From: Halorarum halophilum
GTDB taxonomy: Archaea; Halobacteriota; Halobacteria; Halobacteriales; Haloferacaceae
NCBI RefSeq assembly: GCF_013401515.1
Contig: NZ_CP058529.1
Span: 2,542,001 to 2,606,000, forward strand
Direction of reading: 5' to 3'
DNA: 64,000 nt
Shown one piece after another: positions 37,094 through 45,612 of this stretch (its first letter is position 1; the number at the start of each line of letters is the position of its first letter). The translations under genes and the position numbers were made by a program. The notes below the pieces were generated by a model. That model saw only the letters and a list, made by a program, of their open reading frames with translations, had not been told where the DNA came from and made no database searches.

Positions 37094-40000
37094 GTGAGGC
37101 CTGACGACGAGCGCTACTTCGCGCGCATCGAGGACCGCCTCGACGAGGCGTTCGACCGCGCGGGGGCCGCGAAGGGGCAGGGGAAGGACCCCGTCGAGGA
37201 GATCGAGATCCCCGTCGCGCGGGACATGGCCGACCGGGTCGAGAACATCCTCGGCATCCCCGGCGTGGCCGAGCGCGTCCGGGAACTGGAGGAGGAGTTC
37301 TCCCGCGAGGAGGCCGCCCTCGAACTGGTGACCGACTTCGTCGACGGCGCAGTCGGCGACTTCGACTCGCGCGAGGGGAAGATCGAGGGAGCGGTCCGGA
37401 CCGCCGTCGCGCTGCTCACCGAGGGCGTCGTCGCGGCGCCCATCGAGGGCATCGACCGCGTCGAACTGCTCCAGAACGACGACGGGACGGAGTTCGTGAA
37501 CGTCTACTACGCCGGCCCGATCCGGTCCGCGGGCGGCACCGCGCAGGCCCTCTCGGTGCTCGTGGGCGACTACGCCCGGTCGCTGCTCGGCATCGAGGAG
37601 TACAGCGCCCGGAGCGACGAGGTCGAGCGCTACGCCGAGGAGGTGGCGCTGTACGACACGGAGACCGGCCTCCAGTACACGCCGAAGGACGAGGAGACGA
37701 AGTTCATCGCGAAGCACATGCCCATCATGCTCGACGGGGAGGCGACCGGGGACGAGGAGGTCTCCGGCTTCCGCGACCTCGAACGGGTGGACACCAACTC
37801 CGCCAGGGGCGGGATGTGCCTCGTCCTGGCCGAGGGGATCGCGCTGAAGGCGCCGAAGATCCAGCGTTACACCCGCCAGCTCGACGAGGTGGACTGGCCG
37901 TGGCTCCAGGACCTCATCGACGGCACGTACTACGAGAGCGACGACGCGGACGCGGGCGATGGCGAGGGGGAAGACGCTGACGGGGAGGCGGCGGCCGAGA
38001 ACGGCGACGACCTCGCCGAGGGTGAGTCGGACGCCACGGGGCCGACCGGCCCGAAGCGCGCCGAACCCGCGAAGAAGTTCCTGCGCGACCTGATTGCCGG
38101 CCGTCCGGTGTTCAGCCATCCCTCGGAACCCGGCGGGTTCCGCCTGCGCTACGGCCGGGCGCGAAACCACGGCTTCGCGACCGGGGGCGTCCATCCCGCG
38201 ACGATGCACCTCGTCGACGACTTCCTCGCGACCGGCACCCAGATCAAGACCGAGCGCCCGGGGAAGGCACACGGGGTCGTCCCCGTCGACTCCATCGAGG
38301 GGCCGACCGTCCGCCTTGCGAACGGCGACGTCCGCCGGGTCGACGACCCGGCCGAGGCGCTCGAGATCCGCAACGGTGTCGAGGAGATCCTCGATCTCGG
38401 CGAGTACCTCGTGAACTACGGCGAGTTCGTCGAGAACAACCACCCGCTTGCGCCGGCCTCCTACGTCCGGGAGTGGTGGGAGCAGGACCTCGATGCCGCC
38501 GGTGCCGACCTCCAGGCGCTTAGGGACGACCCCCGGATGGATCTGGCCGACCCCGACGCCGACCAGGCGCTCGCGTGGGTCGAGGAGTTCGACGCGCCGC
38601 TCCACCCGACGTACACGTACCTCTGGCACGACATCTCGGTCGAGGAGTTCGACGTGCTCACCGATGCGGTGGCCGAAGGGGAGGTCACCGGCGGGGTTCT
38701 CGCGCTGGAGAACACGGACACGGTCCGGCGGGCGCTGGAGACGCTGCTCGTCGAGCACTCCCAGACGCCGGACGCCCTCCGCGTCCCCGACTTCCGGCCG
38801 CTCCTCCGTCAGCTCGGCGTGACCGACGGACTGCGACGCGAGTGGGAGTACGACGACCTGCCCGCCGAGGCCCGCGAGTGGGCCAGCGGCGACAACGCCG
38901 TGAAGGCGGTGAACGAGGTGGCGTCGTTCACCGTCCGGGAGCGCGCCCCGACCCGGATCGGGAACCGGATGGGCCGCCCGGAGAAGTCCGAGAGCCGCGA
39001 CCTCTCGCCGGCGGTCCACACGCTGTTCCCCATCCGCGACTTCGGCGGGAGCCAGCGCTCGGTCGGCGAGGCCGCCCGCGAGCGGACCGAACACGGCCGC
39101 GGCGTCTTCGACGTGTTGCTCGGCGAGCGGATCTGTCCCGACTGCGACGAGAAGACGTTCGAGAACCTGTGTTCCGAATGCGGGACGCACACTGAGCCGC
39201 ACTTCGAGTGCGAGGAGTGCGGGACGGTCTGTGAACCCGACGAGTCCGGGCGCGTCGAGTGCCCGCGCTGTGAACGCGAGGTCGAGAGCGTCGACTGGCA
39301 GCGCGTCGACCTGAACGCCGAGTACTGGGACGCCCTGGACGCGCTCGGCGAACGCGAGGCCGGCTTCGAGATCCTCAAGGGCGTGAAGGGGCTCACCTCC
39401 GCGAACAAGACGCCGGAGCCGATGGAGAAGGGCGTGCTGCGGGCGAAACACGGCGTCACCGCGTTCAAGGACGGCACCGTCAGGTACGACATGACGGACC
39501 TCCCGGTCACCGCGGTCCGGCCCGAGGAGCTCGACGTGACCGCCGAGCACTTCCGCGAACTCGGCTACGAGACCGACATCGACGGCGAGCCGCTGGTCCA
39601 CGACGAGCAGCTGGTCGAGCTGAAGGTGCAGGACATCGTCCTCTCCGACGGCGCCGCCGACCACATGATGAAGACGGCCGACTTCGTCGACGAGCTGCTC
39701 ACGGACTTCTACGACCTGGACCCGTTCTACGAGGTGAACGGGCGCGACGACCTCGTCGGCGAACTCGTGTTCGGGATGGCCCCCCACACCAGCGCGGCGG
39801 TCGTCGGGAGGGTGATCGGGTTCACGTCGGCCGCCGTCGGCTACGCGCATCCGTACTTCCACGCCGCGAAACGTCGGAACTGTGACGGCGACGAGGACTG
39901 CGTGATGCTCCTGATGGACGGGCTCCTCAACTTCTCGAAGCAGTTCCTCCCGGACAAACGGGGCGGGCAGATGGACGCCCCGCTGGTCATGTCCTCACGC

Positions 40001-40627
40001 ATCGACCCCAGCGAGATCGACGACGAGGCGCACAACATGGACATCGTCCGGACGTACCCGCGGGAGTTCTACGAGGCGACTCTGGAGATGGCCGACCCGG
40101 AGGAGGTGGACATCAGGATCGGCGACGACACGCTCGGCACCGACGACGAGTACCGCGGGTTCCACCACACCCACGACACCACCGACATCGCGCTCGGGCC
40201 GGACCTCTCGGCGTACAAGACGCTCGGCTCGATGATGGACAAGATGGACGCCCAGCTCGCGCTGGCGCGGAAGCTCCGCGCGGTCGACGAGACCGACGTG
40301 GCCGAGCGCGTCATCGAGTACCACTTCCTGCCGGACCTCATCGGGAACCTCCGCGCGTTCTCCCGACAGGAGACGCGGTGCCTGGACTGCGGGGAGAAGT
40401 ACCGCCGGGTGCCGCTCACGGGCGACTGCCGGGAGTGCGGGGGACGGATGACGCTCACGGTCCACCAGGGGTCGGTGAACAAGTACATGGACACCGCCAT
40501 CCGCGTCGCCGACGAGTTCGACTGCCGCGAGTACACGAAACAGCGCCTCGAGATCCTCGAACGTTCGCTGGAGTCGGTGTTCGAGAACGACAAGAATAGG
40601 CCCTCGACCATTGCAGATTTCATGTGA
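37094..40627 (+). CDS. polC: DNA polymerase D large subunit (DP2)
   Basis: The catalytic subunit of the archaeal replicative polymerase PolD. The 1177-residue product has no intein. It shows NVYYAGPIRSAGGTAQALSV and EEVSGFRDLERVDTN in the N-terminal half, a zinc-binding region (CPDCDEKTFENLCSECG; CEECGTVCEP; CPRCERE), the double-psi-barrel active site NCDGDEDCVMLLMDGLLNFS, and a final Cys4 zinc module (CLDCGEKY ... CRECGG). A GTG start is used. The last codons (NRPSTIADFM from 40594) are AT-richer than the rest. A second, GC-rich version of the C-terminus is stranded at 42838-42876, which suggests that the 3' end was replaced by integration. The small subunit is not in the window. Confidence 0.95.
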   Translation: MRPDDERYFARIEDRLDEAFDRAGAAKGQGKDPVEEIEIPVARDMADRVENILGIPGVAERVRELEEEFSREEAALELVTDFVDGAVGDFDSREGKIEGAVRTAVALLTEGVVAAPIEGIDRVELLQNDDGTEFVNVYYAGPIRSAGGTAQALSVLVGDYARSLLGIEEYSARSDEVERYAEEVALYDTETGLQYTPKDEETKFIAKHMPIMLDGEATGDEEVSGFRDLERVDTNSARGGMCLVLAEGIALKAPKIQRYTRQLDEVDWPWLQDLIDGTYYESDDADAGDGEGEDADGEAAAENGDDLAEGESDATGPTGPKRAEPAKKFLRDLIAGRPVFSHPSEPGGFRLRYGRARNHGFATGGVHPATMHLVDDFLATGTQIKTERPGKAHGVVPVDSIEGPTVRLANGDVRRVDDPAEALEIRNGVEEILDLGEYLVNYGEFVENNHPLAPASYVREWWEQDLDAAGADLQALRDDPRMDLADPDADQALAWVEEFDAPLHPTYTYLWHDISVEEFDVLTDAVAEGEVTGGVLALENTDTVRRALETLLVEHSQTPDALRVPDFRPLLRQLGVTDGLRREWEYDDLPAEAREWASGDNAVKAVNEVASFTVRERAPTRIGNRMGRPEKSESRDLSPAVHTLFPIRDFGGSQRSVGEAARERTEHGRGVFDVLLGERICPDCDEKTFENLCSECGTHTEPHFECEECGTVCEPDESGRVECPRCEREVESVDWQRVDLNAEYWDALDALGEREAGFEILKGVKGLTSANKTPEPMEKGVLRAKHGVTAFKDGTVRYDMTDLPVTAVRPEELDVTAEHFRELGYETDIDGEPLVHDEQLVELKVQDIVLSDGAADHMMKTADFVDELLTDFYDLDPFYEVNGRDDLVGELVFGMAPHTSAAVVGRVIGFTSAAVGYAHPYFHAAKRRNCDGDEDCVMLLMDGLLNFSKQFLPDKRGGQMDAPLVMSSRIDPSEIDDEAHNMDIVRTYPREFYEATLEMADPEEVDIRIGDDTLGTDDEYRGFHHTHDTTDIALGPDLSAYKTLGSMMDKMDAQLALARKLRAVDETDVAERVIEYHFLPDLIGNLRAFSRQETRCLDCGEKYRRVPLTGDCRECGGRMTLTVHQGSVNKYMDTAIRVADEFDCREYTKQRLEILERSLESVFENDKNRPSTIADFM

Positions 40628-40887
40628 AACCAGTAGAGGAGACGGACCTACGCCTGCAAAAAACCAAGCAGAAAAACGCCCTATCTAATTATACTTTGCA
40701 AGTCTACTTCGCGTATCGTCCCTCCTCAGGTTGAATGGTAAGTACAGAGAATCAACATTTCACCGCCAGCTCCAGCGGCCACTCCTAAAGTAGTGATTCG
40801 CGCAGACTACGTTGTACACGGGCTGCCAGTTGGGTTCCCTCTCTGGTTGACTATCCCCTCCCGCGAAATTCGGAGCCCAGATTGGCC

Positions 40888-42615
40888 TCACTCGGGATCT
40901 CGAGACCCGGGTATCGCCATTGCAACCCCGTAATACGCCCAAAGCAGGAGAAGAACGTTCCCAGTTGCGACGAGGAGCAGGACGAGACTGCTCATAATAC
41001 CGACTTCAGTGGGGACGTTGATAAGCGAAAATTCGCCAACCTGAATAATCGACATCGTATCGTGAATCTCCGAGCGTTCCGGTCGTTCTCGCCAGTAGTT
41101 CCACGCCAGAAGCAACATGGTGCCGAGCGCGAGGGACACGATCGCTCGAAGCCACGCGCGAGCATACCTCAGCGTTCCTGCGGCGTCGGCGAGGTGATGT
41201 GGGGAGAATCCACGACGAAGGTCGCGCGTACGTGCGACGAGAACCAGCGCAGCAGGATACAGGTACGTCGCGAGGAGCGAGAGGGTAGCGAAGGCGATGA
41301 GGGCGAGGAACGGGTCTATCGGTGTCCTCGAAAGCCAAGCCGGCCAGACGGCGATCAAGAGGTTGTAGATATTACGAGCGAGATACCACGATCCGACGAC
41401 GAATGCTGGCACTCCCGTCAATACATTACCGACCACCGCGTGCGGCCACGAGTTCTGACTATTCCAGATAAAGAGGAACAGTAGTGGGGGGAGTCCATAC
41501 ACGACCCAGAGCCCGATAGCTCGCACCCCGTCGGCGATGAGTCCCCACAGCGGGCCGAACGATGGGATGGTGGTGTTCGTCGACGAGTCGTTAGCGCGGA
41601 CGAGTCCGGCCACGTAGCCCATCAGCAGGACGACGGACGGGACCGACCAGAATGCGCCGAGCAGGACGGCGACGAGGATGGTTTGCCCGGAGCGGATGTT
41701 CTGACTGACGAACGTGACTACCTCAGAGTCTAGCCGCGAGTGGAGGTGGTCCCCGAGCGAGAATTTGTCCCGTGGCGGGACAGAAACGCGGCCGAGCGCG
41801 GCGTATCCCACCAGGAAGATGGCGAAGCTCAGGAAGCCCCGGAGCAGTTCAAGCGACTCTCGAACAGCCTCGACGAGGATGGGAACGTCGACTGGAACGA
41901 GGACAGAGGCGACCAGTTGTGATGGCATGAGTAGAACGAGCGTCCCCACGAACCATGTGAGGACGAATACGATCCAGTTCCGGGCGTAGGTCAGGCTTCG
42001 GAGAATCGGACTGAGGTCAGAGAACGAAAAGCCGTCCGAGAGTGTTCCACGGGCAGCGAAATTCAACAGGGCGGCTGGACCCACATACATGGCGAACAGT
42101 AACCCGAGGAGGGCCGGGTCGACCAGCACGCCGGCTGTAACCTGCCCCGGTGCGGAGATCCCGATGTCGAGGGCAGTGTACAGTTGCAGGAGAAACGAGA
42201 CATTCCCGAGTAGCGAACTGAAGATCGCGAGGAGGAGAGCGCTGCTACTTTCCGACTCGAAGATGGAGAGGTACCCTGCAAACGCGACGAGAATGTATAC
42301 AGTCCAGATTACATAAGCTCGGACACCGTCGAATACCAATGCGACCCAACGGTCGAATCTGGGCGTGTCCGAAGGGTGCGGCGTGACGTCCTCTCCGGGA
42401 GCGGAGGGTGGAACGTATCTGAGAATCCGGACGAAAAAGCCCATCACCAAGAAGCTCGGTATGACCAGCCAGACTGCGTAGCCCCAGAGCAGTCCGCCGA
42501 GGAGAAGAGTCGGTCCGATGTTCGGTATCGAACGGACGTCTTGAGCAAGAGTCGAGGCGAACTGCCGGAGGGTAGTGCCTGCCTGCAAGAAATCGGCTGG
42601 AATCTGCACGTACAA
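40888..42615 (-). CDS. DUF4013-like polytopic membrane protein
   Basis: A 575-residue membrane protein with about a dozen hydrophobic helices. It contains two repeats of the DUF4013-type pattern: a helix, then a 'GFFVRILRYV...F.RWVALVFDGVRAYVIWTVYIL' arrangement (~60-125), and again FGPLWGLIADGVRAIGLWVVYGLP (~355-380). Such proteins are common in haloarchaea and have no known function. Codon use is visibly AT-richer than the surroundings, and the gene is the only one between the two polC 3' ends, so it is probably cargo of an integrated segment. Confidence 0.8.
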   Translation of the reverse strand: MYVQIPADFLQAGTTLRQFASTLAQDVRSIPNIGPTLLLGGLLWGYAVWLVIPSFLVMGFFVRILRYVPPSAPGEDVTPHPSDTPRFDRWVALVFDGVRAYVIWTVYILVAFAGYLSIFESESSSALLLAIFSSLLGNVSFLLQLYTALDIGISAPGQVTAGVLVDPALLGLLFAMYVGPAALLNFAARGTLSDGFSFSDLSPILRSLTYARNWIVFVLTWFVGTLVLLMPSQLVASVLVPVDVPILVEAVRESLELLRGFLSFAIFLVGYAALGRVSVPPRDKFSLGDHLHSRLDSEVVTFVSQNIRSGQTILVAVLLGAFWSVPSVVLLMGYVAGLVRANDSSTNTTIPSFGPLWGLIADGVRAIGLWVVYGLPPLLFLFIWNSQNSWPHAVVGNVLTGVPAFVVGSWYLARNIYNLLIAVWPAWLSRTPIDPFLALIAFATLSLLATYLYPAALVLVARTRDLRRGFSPHHLADAAGTLRYARAWLRAIVSLALGTMLLLAWNYWRERPERSEIHDTMSIIQVGEFSLINVPTEVGIMSSLVLLLVATGNVLLLLWAYYGVAMAIPGSRDPE

Positions 42616-42837
42616 CCATGAACTTCGATTTCTGGAAAGGATTGTTCCCTAGTGCAAACTGGTTAATAACCACCTGATGTGTAGGCCACACCCCATTCAG
42701 GGTCAGAATCACCGACTAAATACGACGAATCACTGACCGCACCGCTCTCGAAGGCCAGCCAACAACTCGCTGGTCGGCTACTGCGGGGTTCACGTCAAAA
42801 GAGCGACCGGTTGGACTTCAACTTCGAAGGTGATCTC

Positions 42838-42876
42838 GACAAGAACAAGCAGAGCGGGATCGCGGACTTCATGTGA
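42838..42876 (+). pseudogene. Displaced 3' end of polC
   Basis: Thirteen codons, DKNKQSGIADFM plus TGA, in high-GC haloarchaeal codons. They align with the last codons of the intact polC (DKNRPSTIADFM). No upstream coding sequence continues it, so it is a remnant. Its GC-rich codons make it the better candidate for the original end of polC in this lineage. Confidence 0.65.
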
Positions 42877-42930
42877 TCGCAAGTCCGGCGATACGCCCGG
42901 ACGGGAAGTCACCGTACCACCTCACTCCGG

Positions 42931-43050
42931 TCAGTCCACCTTTTCCAGTTCGATGAGCGTCACGCCCCATTCCCGTCACGGGTGTGGGCCGGCGTCGACG
43001 TTCAGCCACTCGACCTCCGAAGATCTGGCCGAGTTCATACGTCCTCCCGT
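42931..43050 (-). pseudogene. Fragment of a gene once convergent with polC
   Basis: On the minus strand, SEVEWLNVDAGPHP then a stop is followed 16 bases on, in another frame, by VTLIELEKVD and a stop. The two pieces read like the frameshifted C-terminus of one protein. Upstream sequence is not coherent. The family was not recognised. Confidence 0.3.
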
Positions 43051-43429
43051 GTCGCGGTGCAGCGTGCTACTACATCGGGGAGATGGACCCTCCGGTACGT
43101 CTGATTCCGGATCGGAGATTCGGGGACCGAACGGCGATACCTCGGCGGAGAGCAGAAGCAGGTCCGTCCGTGGAGCAACCCTCCGGACGGACCGCCAGGT
43201 TGGTTGTACCCACGTATGCCAGCGTGGGGCCCACGGGCTCCTCTGGCGGATGTGCCGGCTGCCGCAGGCGGCGATACACGCCCTCAGCCGGACGGCCTCA
43301 TCGGGCACCGCTACCCGATATCGGTTCACGCTCGTGACTATCGGGTGTTCTCTCGGTCGGTACTGTTGGCCAGAGTCGCTTAGTCGTTGGGATTTCACGA
43401 AATCGGCCTGGCCGAGTCGCCTGTGATGC

Positions 43430-43460
43430 GTTGTCGAAAGAGGTTTATACCGCGACTCGG
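43430..43460 (+). promoter_or_regulatory. Promoter upstream of the chimeric gene
   Basis: A BRE-like CGAAAGAGG followed by TTTATA (about 43444-43449). Initiation would fall near 43470-43475, leaving a leader of about 210 bases before the ATG at 43687, unusually long for a haloarchaeal gene. Confidence 0.5.
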
Positions 43461-43686
43461 GAATCCCCAACTGACGATTTCATCCGTTCGCACACTGGAG
43501 AGCACGACGTATCGTTCCCCTCGCTGTCGAGGACCGGGTTCTCGACGGGTGAGGGAAGGACGGCCCGCTCGCGCCACCCGGTCGGATCGAAATCACGTCG
43601 GCAACTCGCCAGCCGAGCCGATTCGTGCGGTACGGATTCACCGCTCCCGTTGGCCAACCGTCCGCGAGTGCCGAGCGAACATATGC

Positions 43687-45174
43687 ATGAGTACGAACGA
43701 TAGCTCGACTTCCCTCGAAACCGTCCGCGCCGAACTGGAGACAGAAATTCCCGACGACCTCTCGATCTCTCGGGTCACGTACGAGGGGCCGGAGCTCGTC
43801 ATCTACACGGAGACGCCTCGCGAGTTCGCAGAGCGGGACGGACTGATTCGCCAGCTCGCCAGCACCATCCGAAAGCGAATTACCGTTCGCCCGGTGGCAG
43901 GTACCCAAGCGAGCCCGGAGAACGCCGAACCACAGATCCTCGACTTGATCCCCGAGGACGCGGGCATCTCGAACCTCCAGTTCTACCCGACGATCGGTGA
44001 GGTGCTGATCGAGGCCGAGAAACCCGGCCTCGTCATCGGCCGGCGCGGAAGCACCCTTCGGGAGATCACGCGGGCGGTCGGCTGGACGGCGGAGGTCCTC
44101 CGGACGCCACCGATGGAGTCGTCGACGGTCGACAACGTCCGGAACTTCCTCATGCAGGAACGCGACGAGCGACGCGCGTTCCTCGAGCGCGTGGGCGAGC
44201 GGATCTACCGCGAGCCGACGCACGACACCGAGTGGGTCCGCGTGACGACGCTCGGCTGCTGTCGCGAAGTCGGGCGCGCGAGTTTCGTCCTCAGCACGCC
44301 GGAGACGCGCATTCTCGTCGACTGTGGGGACAAACCCGGTGCCGACGGCGAGGTACCGTACCTGCAACTCCCCGAGGCGAACCCGATCGACATGAAGCGG
44401 TTTCGCGAGATCGGCCGTGAGGGCGACGGCGTCCTCTGCTACATCGAGGACTGTACCAACGCGAACAAGAAAGGCCGAACGCCGAGCGAGGCGGTCGCCC
44501 GCAGTCAGCTTCGGGACGTCATGGGGAGTCTCGAGGACTACGATGGCGGCATCGTCGCGACCACGTTCTCGAGCCACATCGCGCGCGTCTCGAGCCTCGT
44601 CGAATTCGCGAACGACATCGGCCGCGAACCCATCCTCCTCGGTCGGTCGATGGAGAAGTACTCCGGGACGGCCGATCGCATCGGCGCCGCGTCGTTCCCC
44701 GACGATCTCGCGATGTACGGCCACCGGCGGTCCATCGAACAGGCGTTCACGCGCATCATGAACGAGGGCAAGGAGAACTTCCTGCCCGTCGTGACGGGCC
44801 ACCAGGGCGAACCGCGCGCGATGCTCACCCGGATGGGCCGCGGCGAGACGCCGTACGACCTCGAACAGGGCGACAAGGTCATCTTCAGCGCCCGGGTCAT
44901 CCCCGAACCGACGAACGAGGGCCAGCGGTACCAGTCCGAGATGCTGCTCGGGATGCAGGGTGCGCGCATCTACGACGACGTCCACGTCTCGGGTCACCTC
45001 TCACAGGAGGGTCACTACGAGATGCTCGACGCGCTGCAACCCCAGCATATCATCCCCGCACACCAGAACATGAAGGGGTTCTCCGGCTACGTCGACCTCG
45101 CTACGAGTCAGGGATACGAGGTCGGTCGCGATCTCCACGTCACCTCGAACGGAAACGTACTCCAGTTGAGATAG
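43687..45174 (+). CDS. Chimera of FttA/aCPSF1 (N-terminal) and RNase J (C-terminal)
   Basis: A 495-residue intact frame made of parts of two beta-CASP ribonucleases. Residues 1-~230 match aCPSF1/FttA: two KH-type domains ([39 protein letters not shown] with its GxxG loop), then [20 protein letters not shown] and [20 protein letters not shown], the start of the metallo-beta-lactamase domain. From ~232 it becomes haloarchaeal RNase [61 protein letters not shown], and SGH and PAH motifs near the end. The HxHxDH metal motif of both parents falls in the missing part, so hydrolase activity is doubtful while RNA binding could persist. Parent enzymes are ~640 and ~450 residues. Confidence 0.85.
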   Translation: MSTNDSSTSLETVRAELETEIPDDLSISRVTYEGPELVIYTETPREFAERDGLIRQLASTIRKRITVRPVAGTQASPENAEPQILDLIPEDAGISNLQFYPTIGEVLIEAEKPGLVIGRRGSTLREITRAVGWTAEVLRTPPMESSTVDNVRNFLMQERDERRAFLERVGERIYREPTHDTEWVRVTTLGCCREVGRASFVLSTPETRILVDCGDKPGADGEVPYLQLPEANPIDMKRFREIGREGDGVLCYIEDCTNANKKGRTPSEAVARSQLRDVMGSLEDYDGGIVATTFSSHIARVSSLVEFANDIGREPILLGRSMEKYSGTADRIGAASFPDDLAMYGHRRSIEQAFTRIMNEGKENFLPVVTGHQGEPRAMLTRMGRGETPYDLEQGDKVIFSARVIPEPTNEGQRYQSEMLLGMQGARIYDDVHVSGHLSQEGHYEMLDALQPQHIIPAHQNMKGFSGYVDLATSQGYEVGRDLHVTSNGNVLQLR

Positions 45175-45612
45175 GCGAACAGCCGATTAGCGCCTCCGCC
45201 TCCTCGATTCGCTGGCAGTGACGTGGTGGTAGCCCGTGGCCTCTGGAGGTCACTCCGTCGCTGCATTCCGACCTCGAAAACGACTGTGTGGTCGCAGGGT
45301 CGGACACGCATCCGGGCAGCCGCTACCCTGGTGAGAGCAACGACGAGAACAAGCCGAGAGGAACTGTGCTTCGTGTAGACGTGAACGCCGAAGACCCGTC
45401 GGTCAGCCAGTCCACGGCGAGTCCGGGTGGATGCTCGGAACGGAACGAGGAGAAACCGACAGAGGGAGACGCGAATCGGAGACCCAGGGCTTCCGTACCG
45501 AACCCGAACCGACCTGTCCCCGACGAGAATCGAAAAACCGCAAGACTACAGTCCGAAACGGAACCCCGCCCCGGACCGAACTGCTCTTTTCGCCCCCGCA
45601 CCTCGCCCGGAC
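45175..45612. other. Intergenic stretch upstream of panE
   Basis: About 440 bases with no supported gene. It contains the left arm (45535-45562) of an inverted repeat that brackets panE. Open frames through it encode shadow-like Arg/Pro-rich sequence. Confidence 0.4.
45535..45562 (+). repeat. Left inverted repeat bracketing panE
   Basis: A 28-base sequence whose inverted copy lies at 46593-46620; 25 of 28 positions match, with an invariant CAGTCCGAAACGGA. It ends 50 bases before the panE ATG. Confidence 0.65.

Larger units (their letters stand above)
40588..42876. mobile_element. Putative integrated segment replacing the polC 3' end
   Basis: The polC terminus and a downstream remnant share CGACAAGAA (40588-40596 and 42837-42845), an ATYGCRGAY core, and TTCATGTGA (40619-40627 and 42868-42876). 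The remnant reads DKNKQSGIADFM then stop; the intact gene reads DKNRPSTIADFM then stop. Between them lie about 2.25 kb of lower-GC DNA with one membrane-protein gene. This is the pattern left when an element recombines into the 3' end of a gene and supplies a replacement end. No integrase gene is present, so the segment is either a decayed or a non-autonomous element. Confidence 0.55.
42616..43686. other. Rearranged stretch with polC remnant and gene fragment
   Basis: About 1.07 kb without an intact gene. It holds the promoter region of the DUF4013 gene (42616-42720), the stranded polC 3' end (to 42876), a likely minus-strand gene fragment (42931-43050), and from ~43430 the promoter and leader of the chimeric gene. 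Open frames here lack coherent protein features. Confidence 0.45.

Noticed and set aside
40588-42876. Simple tandem duplication of the polC end as the cause of the two C-termini
   Set aside because: The two ends differ in codon choice and residues (NRPSTIADFM versus NKQSGIADFM) and enclose foreign-looking DNA, so integration explains more than duplication, although it is not proven.
42830-43426. A 198-residue plus-strand frame after the polC remnant
   Set aside because: Ser/Arg-rich, no coherent domain, and it runs out of frame with the remnant polC codons.
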